64,000 bases of DNA from Xenoacremonium recifei. Taxonomy: Eukaryota; Ascomycota; Sordariomycetes; Hypocreales; Nectriaceae. How positions within the stretch are numbered: position 1 is the stretch's first letter; each line of letters begins with the position of its first letter. The notes beneath the pieces are model-generated. The model saw nothing but the letters and a program-made list of their open reading frames with translations. It was not told the origin of the DNA and did no database searches. Position numbers and translations under genes: made by a program. This document shows, piece by piece, positions 1 to 11,228 of the stretch. The DNA lies in contig WOFQ01000008.1 of NCBI GenBank assembly GCA_012184525.1, forward strand, positions 186,001 to 250,000, in the 5' to 3' direction.

Positions 1-1926
1 GAGGCGGGAGCTCTGACCACCTCCTTCTCTGGCCGGGTGCTACCTGCCCTATCACGCGATGCCCAGCCTGCGTCCCATCGTCAACAAAGCCTGGAGCCGA
101 AGCGTTTGATGACATCAGCCGACGGGACGCCTGGAGCTCTTTCCCGCACTTGACGGGCCTGAACTTTCGACCAACCCCGCATCGCCGGCGTGACCACCAG
201 ACCTCTTCTGTTGTTGTTGCTCTTCGCACCTCGTTTGTATTCCAACAAGGACAAGGCCTGTTTGTGACGTGATGAAGTTGCCCGTGTTTACTTCATTTGT
301 TTCCATTGTGCAGAGCGTCGTCTCAATTGATTGGTTTGACACGCATGGCAACGGCAGAGGAGCTACGGCCACCCCGCGGGAACCCCCGAGCCCATTGTGA
401 TTCGAGCTCCCAACCGCACGAACATTGCACGACGCGGCACACCGGACAATCGTCATCAACATGTTCAGAACCTCAGTTTGTGATCAAAAGACCAATCGCC
501 TCTGGCAAACCCTCTGGCAAACCTCAACACACCCTACCAGGACCGGCAAGCATCCATCACGAAGGAGCATGGCCCTGGTCTCTGGTGCTCGCTGCACACT
601 TCGCTATGGGCTAGTCCCTTGACGGTCGCCGCCTGCTTGATCTGATCGGTCGGGTCCAATGAACCGACCGTCCCACTGACAAGAGACGGAGTAGGTATGG
701 ACCGAGTGTCGGGGTTTTTTCCTCTTGGCTCCTTGATGGCCGGGCGGGGTTGGTCCCAGCTGTTAATCCCGACGTCGAAGAACTGGATATACACCTCTTC
801 ACTATATAACAAAACTGGGACGTTCATACTCGATGCTCACCACCTGCCCGGATACTTGGGAACCATGGTTCTGCTTGGCTTGAGTCAGATCATACTCCAT
901 CATCTCCTCATTCGGAATCTCGTCACGCAGGGCGACAGAGGACTCTGCTTTACCAATGGCAACCTGGATAAGCGGCGCCGGAGCCTCATTGGACCATTGC
1001 TGCAGGAAGCTAGGATGGTGGGCGAGAACTAATATATCTCACAGAAAGCTCCCCCAACCTCGCCAAAAGCAGCCGGCAAATGGGCGTGCTCAATTGGGAC
1101 CTCATGCAGCCCGAATCACGACCATGGGACCAGCTGCAGCAGGGTTTCTGCGGGAACGTATCAGATTGGACGTCCGTGAGGGGCTGACCTGGGACTTTGC
1201 GCTTTGATGCTGCTGCTCGCGATACCACTCATCCAGGACCTGACGCAATCCGCCCTCAGTTTCCCCGCCTTCTGCAGACTTCTCAAGGGCCAATACGGCG
1301 CGGTTCGACGATACCGGCTCACACGGAATAGAAGATCCCTGTAAATTGCTCGGTCTTCTTCATCTCCCGCCGGCACTCGACCTCAGCCAGCCCCCAGACT
1401 GGCCACTGCGACCCGCCAGTGTCATACGCTAGCTACCGCGCTCTGCCGTCCCCGCCACGCCTGTTTGTCTCAGTCACCAGCACAGCTCCCTACGTTGCAT
1501 ATCCAGTAAGCCACGGCTTCACTCGAACATGCTATCACTTGTCACGCCCAAGATCCTTGCGGATTGGCCGGGTGCGGTGGGTTCAGCAGTGGGGGGCAGT
1601 GCCTTGGCCCTGCAGAAGCCTCTTGAGCCCTGTACTTCGGGCCACGGCCATTTGGCCAAGCCGAGAGCTATGCCAGCTCCGTCTGACCTCCTCAAGCCCC
1701 AGAGAGCCACAGCGCGTGCAGCTATGCAGCTGGATACAGGCTTCAACACAAGTGAGTATCTCATGCGGGGCATCCCAGCTAGGCAGGCCAACCACAGTGA
1801 AGTGTTCAAGATTGATGCGGAGCGTTCCTAGAGATCACGGGCTACTGAGTCTGTATATGCGCTCTGAAACGGCCATCACCTCACCGAGTTGCCTAGCTCT
1901 GCCGCTCCCCAAGCCATCTACCTCAT
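1..1926. other. No gene seen at the left window edge
   Basis: Only short open frames occur on both strands. None has a recognisable domain, a consistent fungal intron pattern or a good start context. The longest, on the plus strand from about 1419, is open because it runs antisense into the real minus-strand gene that ends at 1927. The stretch is probably intergenic or untranslated sequence. A terminal exon of a gene lying mostly outside the window cannot be excluded. Confidence 0.5.
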
Positions 1927-3870
1927 TCATCTCGTCCGCATCTTCTGCTCATGCTCAATCCAGAAGTTCTTACATGCCTTGTGACCCCAGTGATCTACCC
2001 ACCACTCGCCGAAGCTGTCCTCGACCTCGTAATCCACCTTGGCAACCCGTTCCTCGCGCTTCAGGCCGCAGACGACGCACGCCTTGGGCGCTGTCGGCAC
2101 CATCTTGGCCGTCTGGATGTGCATAGTCTCGCTGATCTCGGGGACCTTGAGGCTGATCTTGCCGGTCGCGTTGGCGGCGGCCACGGCCGATCTCAGCTGG
2201 CCGACCTGCTCGCCCCAGACCGCCACGATGTATGCGGCCTCGCGGTCCTCGCGCTGTGACTGGGTCTTGTCGACACCGGCCAACTTCATGCCCTTGCTCC
2301 CAGCTGCAGAGATGGACATGCTCTTTGCTAGGATCTTGTCACGGTGCCATCGTTGTTTTCGCCCGGCAATGACCCGCGCTGCGGTGGTGGCCAGTAGGAT
2401 GTAAGCCTGGAGAAAGTCGAGGGCCTTGGGGTCGTTTAGGATGCGCTGCCTGATCGACGGGTTTTGTTTTGACATGGGTTTGAATAGTGAATTCCCAGAG
2501 CTTAGCTCGTCGGGGAAGATGGAGAGAATAACAGATGGTGGGGGTACGTTGATGGGTGGAGGGGTGTCTTCCTCTCGTGTGTTGGGTGCTGCAGCTTGGA
2601 CATTCTCTGCAGTATCCCAATCCCAGCTCTCGGGTGGTTTCGTTGAGTCAATGCCCTGTTGTTGGGGCTCATCCGTTGGAAACTCTTCCCAAGCATCTCC
2701 CCATCCATCATCATTTGCCTTTGCGGCTTCTTCTTGCTTCCTGGGTGGTGATTTAGCAGATAGAATATCGTCAAACGTAGGCCATGCGGTATTTGGCGTC
2801 GCAGAGGCAGGATTCTTTTCCTTTTCTTTGGGTTTAGGCCCCGTCGGCGTCTTAATGGCCAGGTCGGGGAAGGGATTCCGGTCCTGAAAGGAGGGCGACC
2901 TGGGGGCCTGAGGGTAAGTAGTAGCTGTAGATCCAAAAGAGAGCCCCAGCAGCTGAGTAGGTGGTTGTTTCTGGGAGGCAGGGTTCCTTGTAGATTGGGG
3001 GCCGTCATCTACCAGGGACAAGAGATCCATTGACGGGAGCTGAGCTTGCGCTGGCACCGCTGCAGGTTTCGGCGAGGGAGCACTCGGAGCCACGGTCTCA
3101 AAGTCTCCAAACTCATCGCCATCACCATCGTCGTCCTCACCGTCTTGAAGTTCGAAATCCTCGGCATCGAAGAGGACATCAAGATTCCTGGGTTTCGGCA
3201 CTCGCTGCTCTGACGTTGCAGGCTGATTCCATGAAAGTGGACTTGACTGCTGCGGCTGCGGCCGAGACTGTGGCGGGAGACGTTGAGAGACATTACCGAG
3301 ATCGACGAGGTTGTTGGACATGAGATCGATTGTAGATGCCCGCACTACTCTGTTGCGAATAGGCTCTTGGGGCGGTACAGGAGCGGGCGAGGCCGCGGCA
3401 CCAGCTGGAGCTGCAGGGGTAGAGTTTCGCCATGAGATATTGCTCGATGTGTTGCTGAAGCTCCCAAATGAGGCGTAGGATGGAGCCCGAACTTGAGGGC
3501 TTACAGGCGCAGGAGCTGGAGGTGCAGCAGTTGACTCCGCGGTCTCGAAGTCGCCCCAACCGTCATCTTCCTCCGTAGGCTGTTGGGGTGCAGCAGCGGG
3601 CTGTGAGATGGGCGCCTGATTCCCCCAGCTTGCCGCAGCGCCCGACTGTGGCTGAAAGGTCGGCCATGCGGCCGTTGGCGGTGTTTGTGCTGCTGGCGAG
3701 AAGCTGCTCTGGGAGAAGCCGAAGGAGGCTTGCCGCGGGTGAGTCTGGGGTTGAGAGAAGGCCTGCGATTGTTGCTGATAGGGGTTCTGAGGCGGTTGGT
3801 GCTGTTGGGCGGGAGGTGAGGGATCGTTGCTGGAGAGGCTGTTGAACTCGGCGAAGAGATCAGCAGACAT
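1927..3870 (-). CDS. WGDF-motif disordered protein, ppk6-like C-terminal region
   Basis: Single-exon gene of 647 residues with an ATG start and an acidic, Gln/Pro/Ser-rich body. WGDFE lies at residues 105-109, FGDFE at 254-258 and WGDAWEEF at 390-397, each in an acidic context. In known proteins such as aftiphilin, WG[DE]F-type motifs bind the gamma-ear of AP-1 and GGA clathrin adaptors; that role here is inferred. The C-terminal 200 residues are ordered: a helical segment from about 450, then CVVCG and a later HWGHKACKNFW, a possible small zinc site. From memory, fungal homologues are often labelled after S. pombe Ppk6, but no protein-kinase motifs (HRD, DFG) are visible here, so the kinase label should not be carried over. 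It is divergent from the TBC gene with 742 bases between the two starts, so a shared promoter is possible. Confidence 0.75.
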   Translation of the reverse strand: MSADLFAEFNSLSSNDPSPPAQQHQPPQNPYQQQSQAFSQPQTHPRQASFGFSQSSFSPAAQTPPTAAWPTFQPQSGAAASWGNQAPISQPAAAPQQPTEEDDGWGDFETAESTAAPPAPAPVSPQVRAPSYASFGSFSNTSSNISWRNSTPAAPAGAAASPAPVPPQEPIRNRVVRASTIDLMSNNLVDLGNVSQRLPPQSRPQPQQSSPLSWNQPATSEQRVPKPRNLDVLFDAEDFELQDGEDDDGDGDEFGDFETVAPSAPSPKPAAVPAQAQLPSMDLLSLVDDGPQSTRNPASQKQPPTQLLGLSFGSTATTYPQAPRSPSFQDRNPFPDLAIKTPTGPKPKEKEKNPASATPNTAWPTFDDILSAKSPPRKQEEAAKANDDGWGDAWEEFPTDEPQQQGIDSTKPPESWDWDTAENVQAAAPNTREEDTPPPINVPPPSVILSIFPDELSSGNSLFKPMSKQNPSIRQRILNDPKALDFLQAYILLATTAARVIAGRKQRWHRDKILAKSMSISAAGSKGMKLAGVDKTQSQREDREAAYIVAVWGEQVGQLRSAVAAANATGKISLKVPEISETMHIQTAKMVPTAPKACVVCGLKREERVAKVDYEVEDSFGEWWVDHWGHKACKNFWIEHEQKMRTR

Positions 3871-4612
3871 GATGAGACCTCAAGGCCATAAGGGGTTGGC
3901 CATGTGCGGATGAGAGTATTTGCACGGGAGACTGCGAGGTCTTTGATGTGATGTTGAGCGCTTCGATCATTCGTGATGAGGCTTAGGATGAGGTGGCATG
4001 GATTGGATGGATATGAGCACTGGAATTAACTTGGTCAGTGCCAATATCCACGCTTTCTCAGACTAATTAGGTCTAGCCATCATAGTCACATAACAAAAAG
4101 ATTCAACGAATTAATCACTTCGCAATCCTTTCCGAACTCATAACTAGGTTCATGAAGTATTTGCTCCAAATTCACCGTGTATTCCAATACCGAACCCTTG
4201 GATTGTTCTGCCTAATGCACTGCTGGCCTGGAATCTTATTGGATACTCGCTTCAGGATTTGGACCGAGCAAGTGCAAATGTCCCAGCAGATACGTGTTCG
4301 TTTGGTTTCCAGCCGTGCGGATTTACGGCCAGCGGGTGACTCCACTGTCCGTTCCGGTTTAGCGATCGCCCGCTCCACTGGAGTTCCGTCTATCATGCCA
4401 GGCACCTCGTGGTCCGTCTCGTCTCGTCTCGATCTGTTACCGACAACTCCTCTTAACCTCCTGCTCTACAGCAACAACAACGACGGACCCTCGCTTGCAC
4501 CCTCACCTAATTGGCTTTACTTAGACTCTCCATGGCCTAGAAACTTGGTCCGCCCTTCGCGAAGTGGTGAGCAGCCTCTCTCACCAACCTCATCCTCTCA
4601 TTCACCCTCGCT
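3871..4612. promoter_or_regulatory. Divergent intergenic region between WGDF and TBC genes
   Basis: A spacer of 742 bases separates the two start codons on opposite strands and must hold both promoters and 5' leaders. The plus-strand side (about 4430-4610) is rich in CT tracts such as ctcgtctcgtctcg, typical of fungal initiation regions. No coding potential is evident. Confidence 0.5.
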
Positions 4613-7106
4613 ATGCGCCCTCTGGAGGAAACTCTGTGAGTTCAGCCACGCAGAGGCCCAATTGGCTCTCGTCCCTTCTGTAAGACGACAATACTGACGG
4701 AAGACCGACTTCAACTCCTAGGTCGAGATGGCAGGAGACTCAATCTCATAGCGCAACACTCGCTGATCTGCAGCGTGCTGTCCGTTATAATGGTTCCGGG
4801 AGTCCCTGCGTCTCTGGTTGTCGCTCTTTGTGTTGGAAGGTGAGTAAAACCTGGAGGCTTCCATGAATCGGGTCGGTTGACATGCGATAAGACATTCCTA
4901 CTCTCAGGTGCTGCCACGGGGCGGAGCTGGTCTCAGGCCCTTGACGATGGGAGGGCCTTCTACGCGGACCGGCGAGAGCATCTGCTCAAATTCATCCAGC
5001 ATCCCGAGGCTTTGGCCGAGGTGACCGTGGACCCTCTCGCAGATGACCCCGACGTGAGTCAACTCCTCAGCTTACTGAATTCTAGCTCACCGAAGGCGCT
5101 TTCAGTCTCCCTGGAATACTGTTCGGCAGGACGAGATCATCCGTTCTGAGATCAAACAGGATGTACAGAGACTCCCTGACGAGGCCTCCTATCATGAGGA
5201 ACATGTGCAAAACATGATCCTTGACATTCTCTTCGTCTACTGCAAAGTAAATCCTACCAGGGGCGGCTATCGTCAGGGCATGCATGAGCTCCTCGCCCCG
5301 ATTCTGTACGTTGTTCAAGAGGACGCTATTGACCGAACAGCCGTCAGCCCCGATGTTTCGTCTGATGAGTCGATGCTGCAATTGCTGGATTCTGCATTCA
5401 TAGAACACGATGCATACGTTCTCTTCTCCAAACTGATGGACTCAGCACAATCGTTCTACGAGGTCAAGGACTCACCTCAAGGCTCATCACAAACACCTCC
5501 CGTGTCGAGGCTTCAGGAACAAAGCTCGACAATAGTTGAGAGGAGCAAGTTCATCCACGAAGTGTGTTTGCAAAAGGTCGACCCTGAGCTCGCGACCCAT
5601 CTCACAAATATTGAGATTTTGCCTCAAATATTTCTCATGTAAGTGCTGGAATGGCCAAACTTGCTCATACACCTCTAACAAGTACGTAGTCGATGGGTTC
5701 GTCTCCTGTTCAGCCGCGAGTTTCCCTTTGAAGAGTTCTTGACTCTCTGGGACACAATCTTTGCAGTCGACCCATCCCTAGAATTGATAGATCTCATTTG
5801 CGTAGCCATGCTCATAAGGATACGATGGGAATGTAAGTCGTAGCAAGTATCCCCTTTTAGAAGAGACCTCTAATTATTCCTAGTACTAGAGGCCGATTAT
5901 TCAGTGTGCCTCCAGCTGTTGCTCAAGTATCCTCCGCCAGCTCAACCCCACGGGCCCCATACATTTGTTGATGATGCTCTCTATCTGCGACATCATCTTA
6001 CACCGTCTGGAGGCGCGTCATTAATCATGAAATATACCGGTAGGATGCCATCTGTGACTTCGCCGCCGGGAGGGTCGCGGGCAAGTACCCCGATCTTCCG
6101 AGGGTTCAACTCGTTCCGTCAGAATCGGTTCGCGGCTCGAACCCAGATCCCATCCCCGTCGAAATTCATCCAGCAGCAAGGTGGCATCGAGGCGCTCTTC
6201 CAAGGTGCTACAAAGGGCGCAAGGGGCGTCTTGGAGCGAGGCGAGAGACTGGGGATTAATCAAGCCGTGCGGGACGCCGTGGGAGAGATACGGCGCAACA
6301 TCAACGAGGCCCGAGACGCAGCAAAGTCTCCACGACAGATCCTGAGCGAGGAGGGGCCGGCAAAGGGATTAGCTGCGTTGGAGAAGCGAAATCGCCAATT
6401 AGCGGGAATGCTGGACGAGACTGTGAACAGTCTAAAGGCGCTGTCAACATCGAGTCTTGATGACAAGGCCAAGAGCCTCGAGCTTATCGAGATTGCGGCT
6501 GCCAAGGTCCAGTTCGTCAAGATTTATCTGGAAGACACATCGATGGAAGTTCCAGTTCTGGAATCGCCAACGACAGAGGAGGTTCCCCAGGCCCTTCTAT
6601 CACCGCAGAGCCCGATGGAAGATTCGACGACCTCCAAGGCTCTGCCTAGTATACCAACAGATGCCTCGGTAGACGTGGACATAGCTACTCTCAAGATCAC
6701 CGAGGCCGCTTCCTCGCCGAACAACACGGAGATTTTGGCATCTCCAAACCCGGATGCCATGGATACCACAGACGACAAACCAACGATCAGCTCTCCAGAC
6801 ACTGTCAAGCCTCTCGAAGTCCGCCCATCAGCACCAATTCCGACTCGGTCAACCCTAGCGCAATCCTCCTTTTCATGGATGCTCGAGCCAGATCAGTCTA
6901 CTCCTACGCCATCATCACCGGCCGCAACTAGCAAGTCGCCACCTTCGCAACATCGAAAGCGGGCCTCAAATAATGCTAGCCGCGAGAGAAATGCCTTCTT
7001 GTTTGGTGAGGTGAAGGCAGATACCGAAGGGCGTGACCCCCTGAACACAGATGAGATCTTTGGCTTGGAACCGATCCGGAAGGCGAAGGAGGCTGCGAAA
7101 CGATGA
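4613..7106 (+). CDS. TBC-domain Rab GTPase-activating protein (TBC1D5-like)
   Basis: Six exons: 4613-4635, 4722-4839, 4892-5053, 5106-5638, 5690-5832, 5884-7106. All introns are GT...AG and the joined frame of 733 residues is continuous. The N-terminal half is a TBC domain that stimulates GTP hydrolysis by Rab GTPases. The IxxDxxR arginine-finger motif reads IKQDVQR (D120, R123) and the glutamine finger lies in GGYRQG (Q158). Domain order and the HELLAPI segment resemble TBC1D5, which in animals acts on Rab7 and retromer; the substrate here is inferred. From about residue 380 the protein is low-complexity, with one predicted helical stretch (ALEKRNRQLAGMLDETV). The start was chosen because the 23-base first exon supplies the family-typical leader before the conserved SGCRSLCWK. 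Confidence 0.9.
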
Positions 7107-7293
7107 CCTTTAATGTCTTGATTGTCCGCAGATTTACCTATCCTAAATCTCTAGCCAGTGTCATGAATCATCCATACTTTTTATGTCCCGGCATGCCTTA
7201 TATGCGGATTGTATAAGAAAGCAGATATACCATTTTCCACGTTTCTTTATGCCTCTCCTCCCAAGCGCGATACTGTGCTCACCAACTCTACTC

Positions 7294-9114
7294 TCATTTC
7301 TTGAGTGACTTTTCCTTGACCCAGAACGTGACCAACAAGGTAATCGCTAAGTAAATCACAATTGGGATAAACGCACCCAGAGTGGCAATCTGGTAGCTTG
7401 ACCGGACCTGAGCGGCCAAGTGTGGCGGTAGTTCCTTGATATAGTCGAGACTTTGCCGCACCTTTTCCTCGATATCGCGGGCCTCGTCTCCGCTAGGCAT
7501 TCTCAAGGCAAGCTGAGTTCGCAGGACCTGCTGAAGGACGGCCGAGCTGGTGCTGATGCCGATGCTTGAGCCGAGGGAGCGGAAAAGATAGGAACATGCG
7601 ACTACAACGGCCGTGTCTTCTACTGCAGCGTTGGCGAGAAGCCCGACGAGGGTCGTGGTTATGCCTGGATTAATATCGTTAGTGAATGATAACAATGGAA
7701 GTTTATGACTGAAGGGTAACCCTTACCACTCCCGGCGCCCAGGGCAGTCAAGACCAGACCGAAGACTTCTCCAGGGGTAGACCGGAACCACACGGACAAA
7801 GTCAGGGGCAAGACCGCAACGAGCAGCAGTCCGTAGGAAAACACCGTGATCCAGTAGAACCTCCCTGTTCTTTTGATCAACCAGCCCCCCGAGAGAGATG
7901 CAATCACACTTGCAACCATGCCAGGAACCAGCAGCGCACCACTCCGCGTCGCACTGTTCCCCTGCACGGCCTGGAAGAACAGCGGCATGACAAAGATGAC
8001 AGCCATCTGTCCTGCGACGCCAAAGAAATTAGCCAAGTAACAAGCAAACAAGCTGCGATCAAAGATGATATGCCCCGGCGCAAAAGGATGCGCCGCCACA
8101 CGAATCTCGACGAAGAGAAACAGCGCAAAGAGGCACGGTGTAGCTGCGAGCGCGGCGATGGTGAAGGGATGCGCCCAGCCAAGGTTGGAGCCGCAGTCAA
8201 GGCCAACCAAGAGGGCAACAACAGCGACAACGAGGGTGAGGGCGCCAAGGAAGTCGATGCGCCGCATGCGCGTGAGCCAGTGGTCATGTGAGACGGGAGG
8301 GAGGTCGAGGACGAAGAAGACGGAGAGAAAGGCGAGGAGGCAGAGAGGGACCTGGCCGATGAAGGACCTGAGAAGTGTTAGTGAAAGAGAGAGACCGGAT
8401 ATTGAAAGTAGACATACCATCGCCAGCCTACAGAGTCTGCGAGAAGACCACCCAGCGGAGCCCCCGTCGATGTCCCGGCGGCAAACAAGATATTGATATA
8501 TCCCTGCCAAACACCCCTCTCCCTCAACGGCACGATATCACTCAGCAGAATCGACACCACGGCATTCATACCACCACCTCCAACACCCGCCACAGCCCTC
8601 GCAACACACAGCTGCACCATATTCGCAGCCAGACCGCAACCCAGACAGCCGAGCCCGAAGACGGTGTACGCGAAGAGCAGGCATTGCTTGCGGCCGAAGA
8701 TGTCGCTCAGCTTGCCGTACAGCGGCTGGCAGCTGGTCAGCGTCAGGAAGTAGGCGGTGGCAATCCAGCTGGTGTTGTTGAGGGCGTTGAGCTCGTTGCC
8801 GATCTTGGCGTAGGTGGCCATGGTGAGGAGCTGGTCGACGGCGACCATGTAGACCTGGGGTGCTTTAGAGAGTGCTCATGATAATTGGATGTTAGACTCA
8901 CGCCGATGCCTACGGCTGGGATGAGGAGATGCATCTTCTGGGCCATTGGAGGCCGGTCGTCTGCCTCACTGCTCGGTGCATTGGATTGGCTGTTCTCGAC
9001 ATCTCTGGTGAGGGCATCGCCATCTGTCGGGTTACTCTCGAGGAGGGGCGATGTCTCGGTCGGAGCCTCTGCCGGAGGGGTCGAGACTCTCATCTTGTCT
9101 GCAAGCTCGACCAA
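7294..9114 (-). CDS. MFS transporter, Fnx1/Vba-like (DHA2 type)
   Basis: Four exons on the minus strand: 9114-8902, 8854-8418, 8367-7727, 7664-7294. They give 553 residues with all splice phases consistent. An acidic, disordered N-terminus of about 60 residues is followed by roughly 14 hydrophobic segments. Motif A reads GKLSDIFGRK and is preceded by NNTSWIATAYFLTLTS. IVPLRERGVWQG and GAPLGGLLADSVGWRW follow. These match the fungal Fnx1/Vba group, which moves basic amino acids into the vacuole or drugs out of the cell. A vacuolar or plasma-membrane location cannot be decided from sequence. The start at 9114 could also be an in-frame ATG at 9093. Confidence 0.85.
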
Positions 9115-11228
9115 TCGACTATATGATTGATCAATACTTCCGCTCTGTACTCTTGGAATACCATGAGATTAGAGATTGAGTTGAGAAGAGAGCGTGAGGT
9201 CACATCGGAGGCATGAATTGACTCCCGGGCTTCGGAGACGGACGAGTGCCGTCGGGCCGCCCCCGCATAGATACGAAGATAGGCGATTTTGAAGACGGCC
9301 GGGATCGGTAATGCTCGATGGTGCAATTGGGGCAGATGGAGCGTGATTGAGGGCATTTCCTGAGAATTGATACATTGGGAGAGCCTATATAATGTCCAAC
9401 TAGTATAATTGCAAACTTGACCGATTTCCATGACGGCTTTCGTGATCACAGAGTACAGATGGCGGGGTCATGGATCTTTCGTCTCAAGACCCTTATTTGA
9501 GAGATCGGGACTTATAGCAAGACTTCTTGTGACTAAATCCTGATGGGTCCAGCTGCACCGGCCATTTCATGGGAAGATGAAGGGGGATCACGTATCCGAT
9601 CAATTGCATCCTTTCCGTTACCAACAAGATGGAAATTGCGGAGTCGGAATGGCCTCTTCCTCCATCTTCCCACCGTCAAATAAGAGACACGAGCAGAAGG
9701 ACCGGAGCAGCCGGAGCCGGCTCCACAACCGTTAAAATTCGGTTCCCGTGTTCGTTTTCTTGTGACTGGAATGCAGTTGGTTGCTGGTAGAGAACGGCAT
9801 TGTGGGCGAAGCGGTCCTGAAATCATTCCCATCTGACGCGTGCTGGTCCTCAGCCCCGTCCGAATCACTGTTTCTGAGAGAAGGATTATCAAAGGATTGC
9901 GCATTGTTTTCGGTGCTTGCTTTTGATGCTCCATCTGCTTTCGTGGTTCGCGATGGGGTGAAAGTACGGGACCGGATTTGTTAATCGAGACCAGCTGCAG
10001 GGAGCACACTTGACATCTGAGACATGACATGGCATGCCTCGTCACGATCTGTGGTCGACGGCGTCAAGTCAGAACCAGAGTGTGGATCGAGCTGGACAGT
10101 TGTACTATAAACTTGGTTACTGGAAGATGTTCCATGTAAGGTTATTTGGAGTTTCACGGTTGACGTGAAGGAGTTGCACTCATCATTGTTCCTATGCGCA
10201 ACCATGAATGACTAAGCCGATGTCTCAGCGCTGCCTTTGTCATCCAGCCTCACAAAGCCCGAGACCAACGCATGCGGAAACAAGGCCAAGGAACGCTCAG
10301 TCTCAGCTCTTCCTGATCACCATCATCATCTCAGTCAGGCCTCCCGCGTGCATGACATTGATGAACGAATTTCCTGCGGCGTTCCGGGACTAGCGCGCTT
10401 CCCATTGTTTCTCCAATGCCCACTCCAATTTAACAAGCCTCGCTGTTGACGTCGGCCGTGGGCTGGGGGCTGCTGGGGTTGGCTGGGTGGGCGAGGGCGG
10501 GCACCAAGACAGACCAAGATCGGCTGGTCGATGATGATGGAGATCTACAGCTGGGCAAGGGGGGCGGGAGGGCAGGGCAGGTGACGGGGCTTTAACAGGT
10601 TTTTGGGGACTTGAGGCAGATGGCTTCGATGGGATGAAAGTTGAGTTGAGATGAGATGAGAGCCACGGCCGGCCTTTGTTACAGACGAGACGCTGTTGAA
10701 GACAACAACAACAAGGAGAACAACAACATTCTTCTCCAGCCCTCCCTCCTGCATCCATCGCCGGGCTGTTTCAGCCGATCCGGCCTAGTCCCTGGGGCGG
10801 TCCTTGGCCAAGAACCCCTGTCCTGCTGGGCGACGGGACACTCACGCTCCCGGAAGCCCACTGAGACAGCAGCTTTTTGTCTGCTAGCGGCGTGCTGGTC
10901 CCTGTTTGAGAGGTTCCTGTTCCTGGCCGTTGCAGCGGCTGGGTGGGTGGTGGCGCCTCATGTAAAGAACCAACCGTCCGTCCGTCCCGCGAACGCCTTC
11001 TTCACCTCGCTCACACTCGTCTCTGTAATATTGAGCATAACTCCTTCGTTTCACGGCATCCTCGCTCTCGGACCCGACTCTTCGAGTGATACCCTGCGTG
11101 CGGCTCCGGACACCGAACATGGCCCGCCAGTGAACCGTCCCATCCCATCCCATCATCTTCAGACGACTCCGTGTTTCGCATCGCTCGACTCGCGTTGAAC
11201 TGCGTCTCATCGCCCTCCGATCCCGTTC
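9115..11228. other. Intergenic spacer, no gene supported
   Basis: About 2.1 kb between divergent genes. It must carry the promoter of the MFS gene on the left and the promoter and leader of the Pro/Ser-rich gene on the right. A 180-codon frame with a real ATG at 10656 ends at 11198, just before the next gene. It has a biased, leader-like composition and no domain, so I treat it as untranslated or as an upstream open reading frame rather than a gene. Confidence 0.5.

Noticed and set aside
10656..11198. 180-codon plus-strand frame just upstream of the Pro/Ser-rich gene
   Set aside because: It has an ATG but no domain, and its composition is like a leader. It could at most be an upstream open reading frame.
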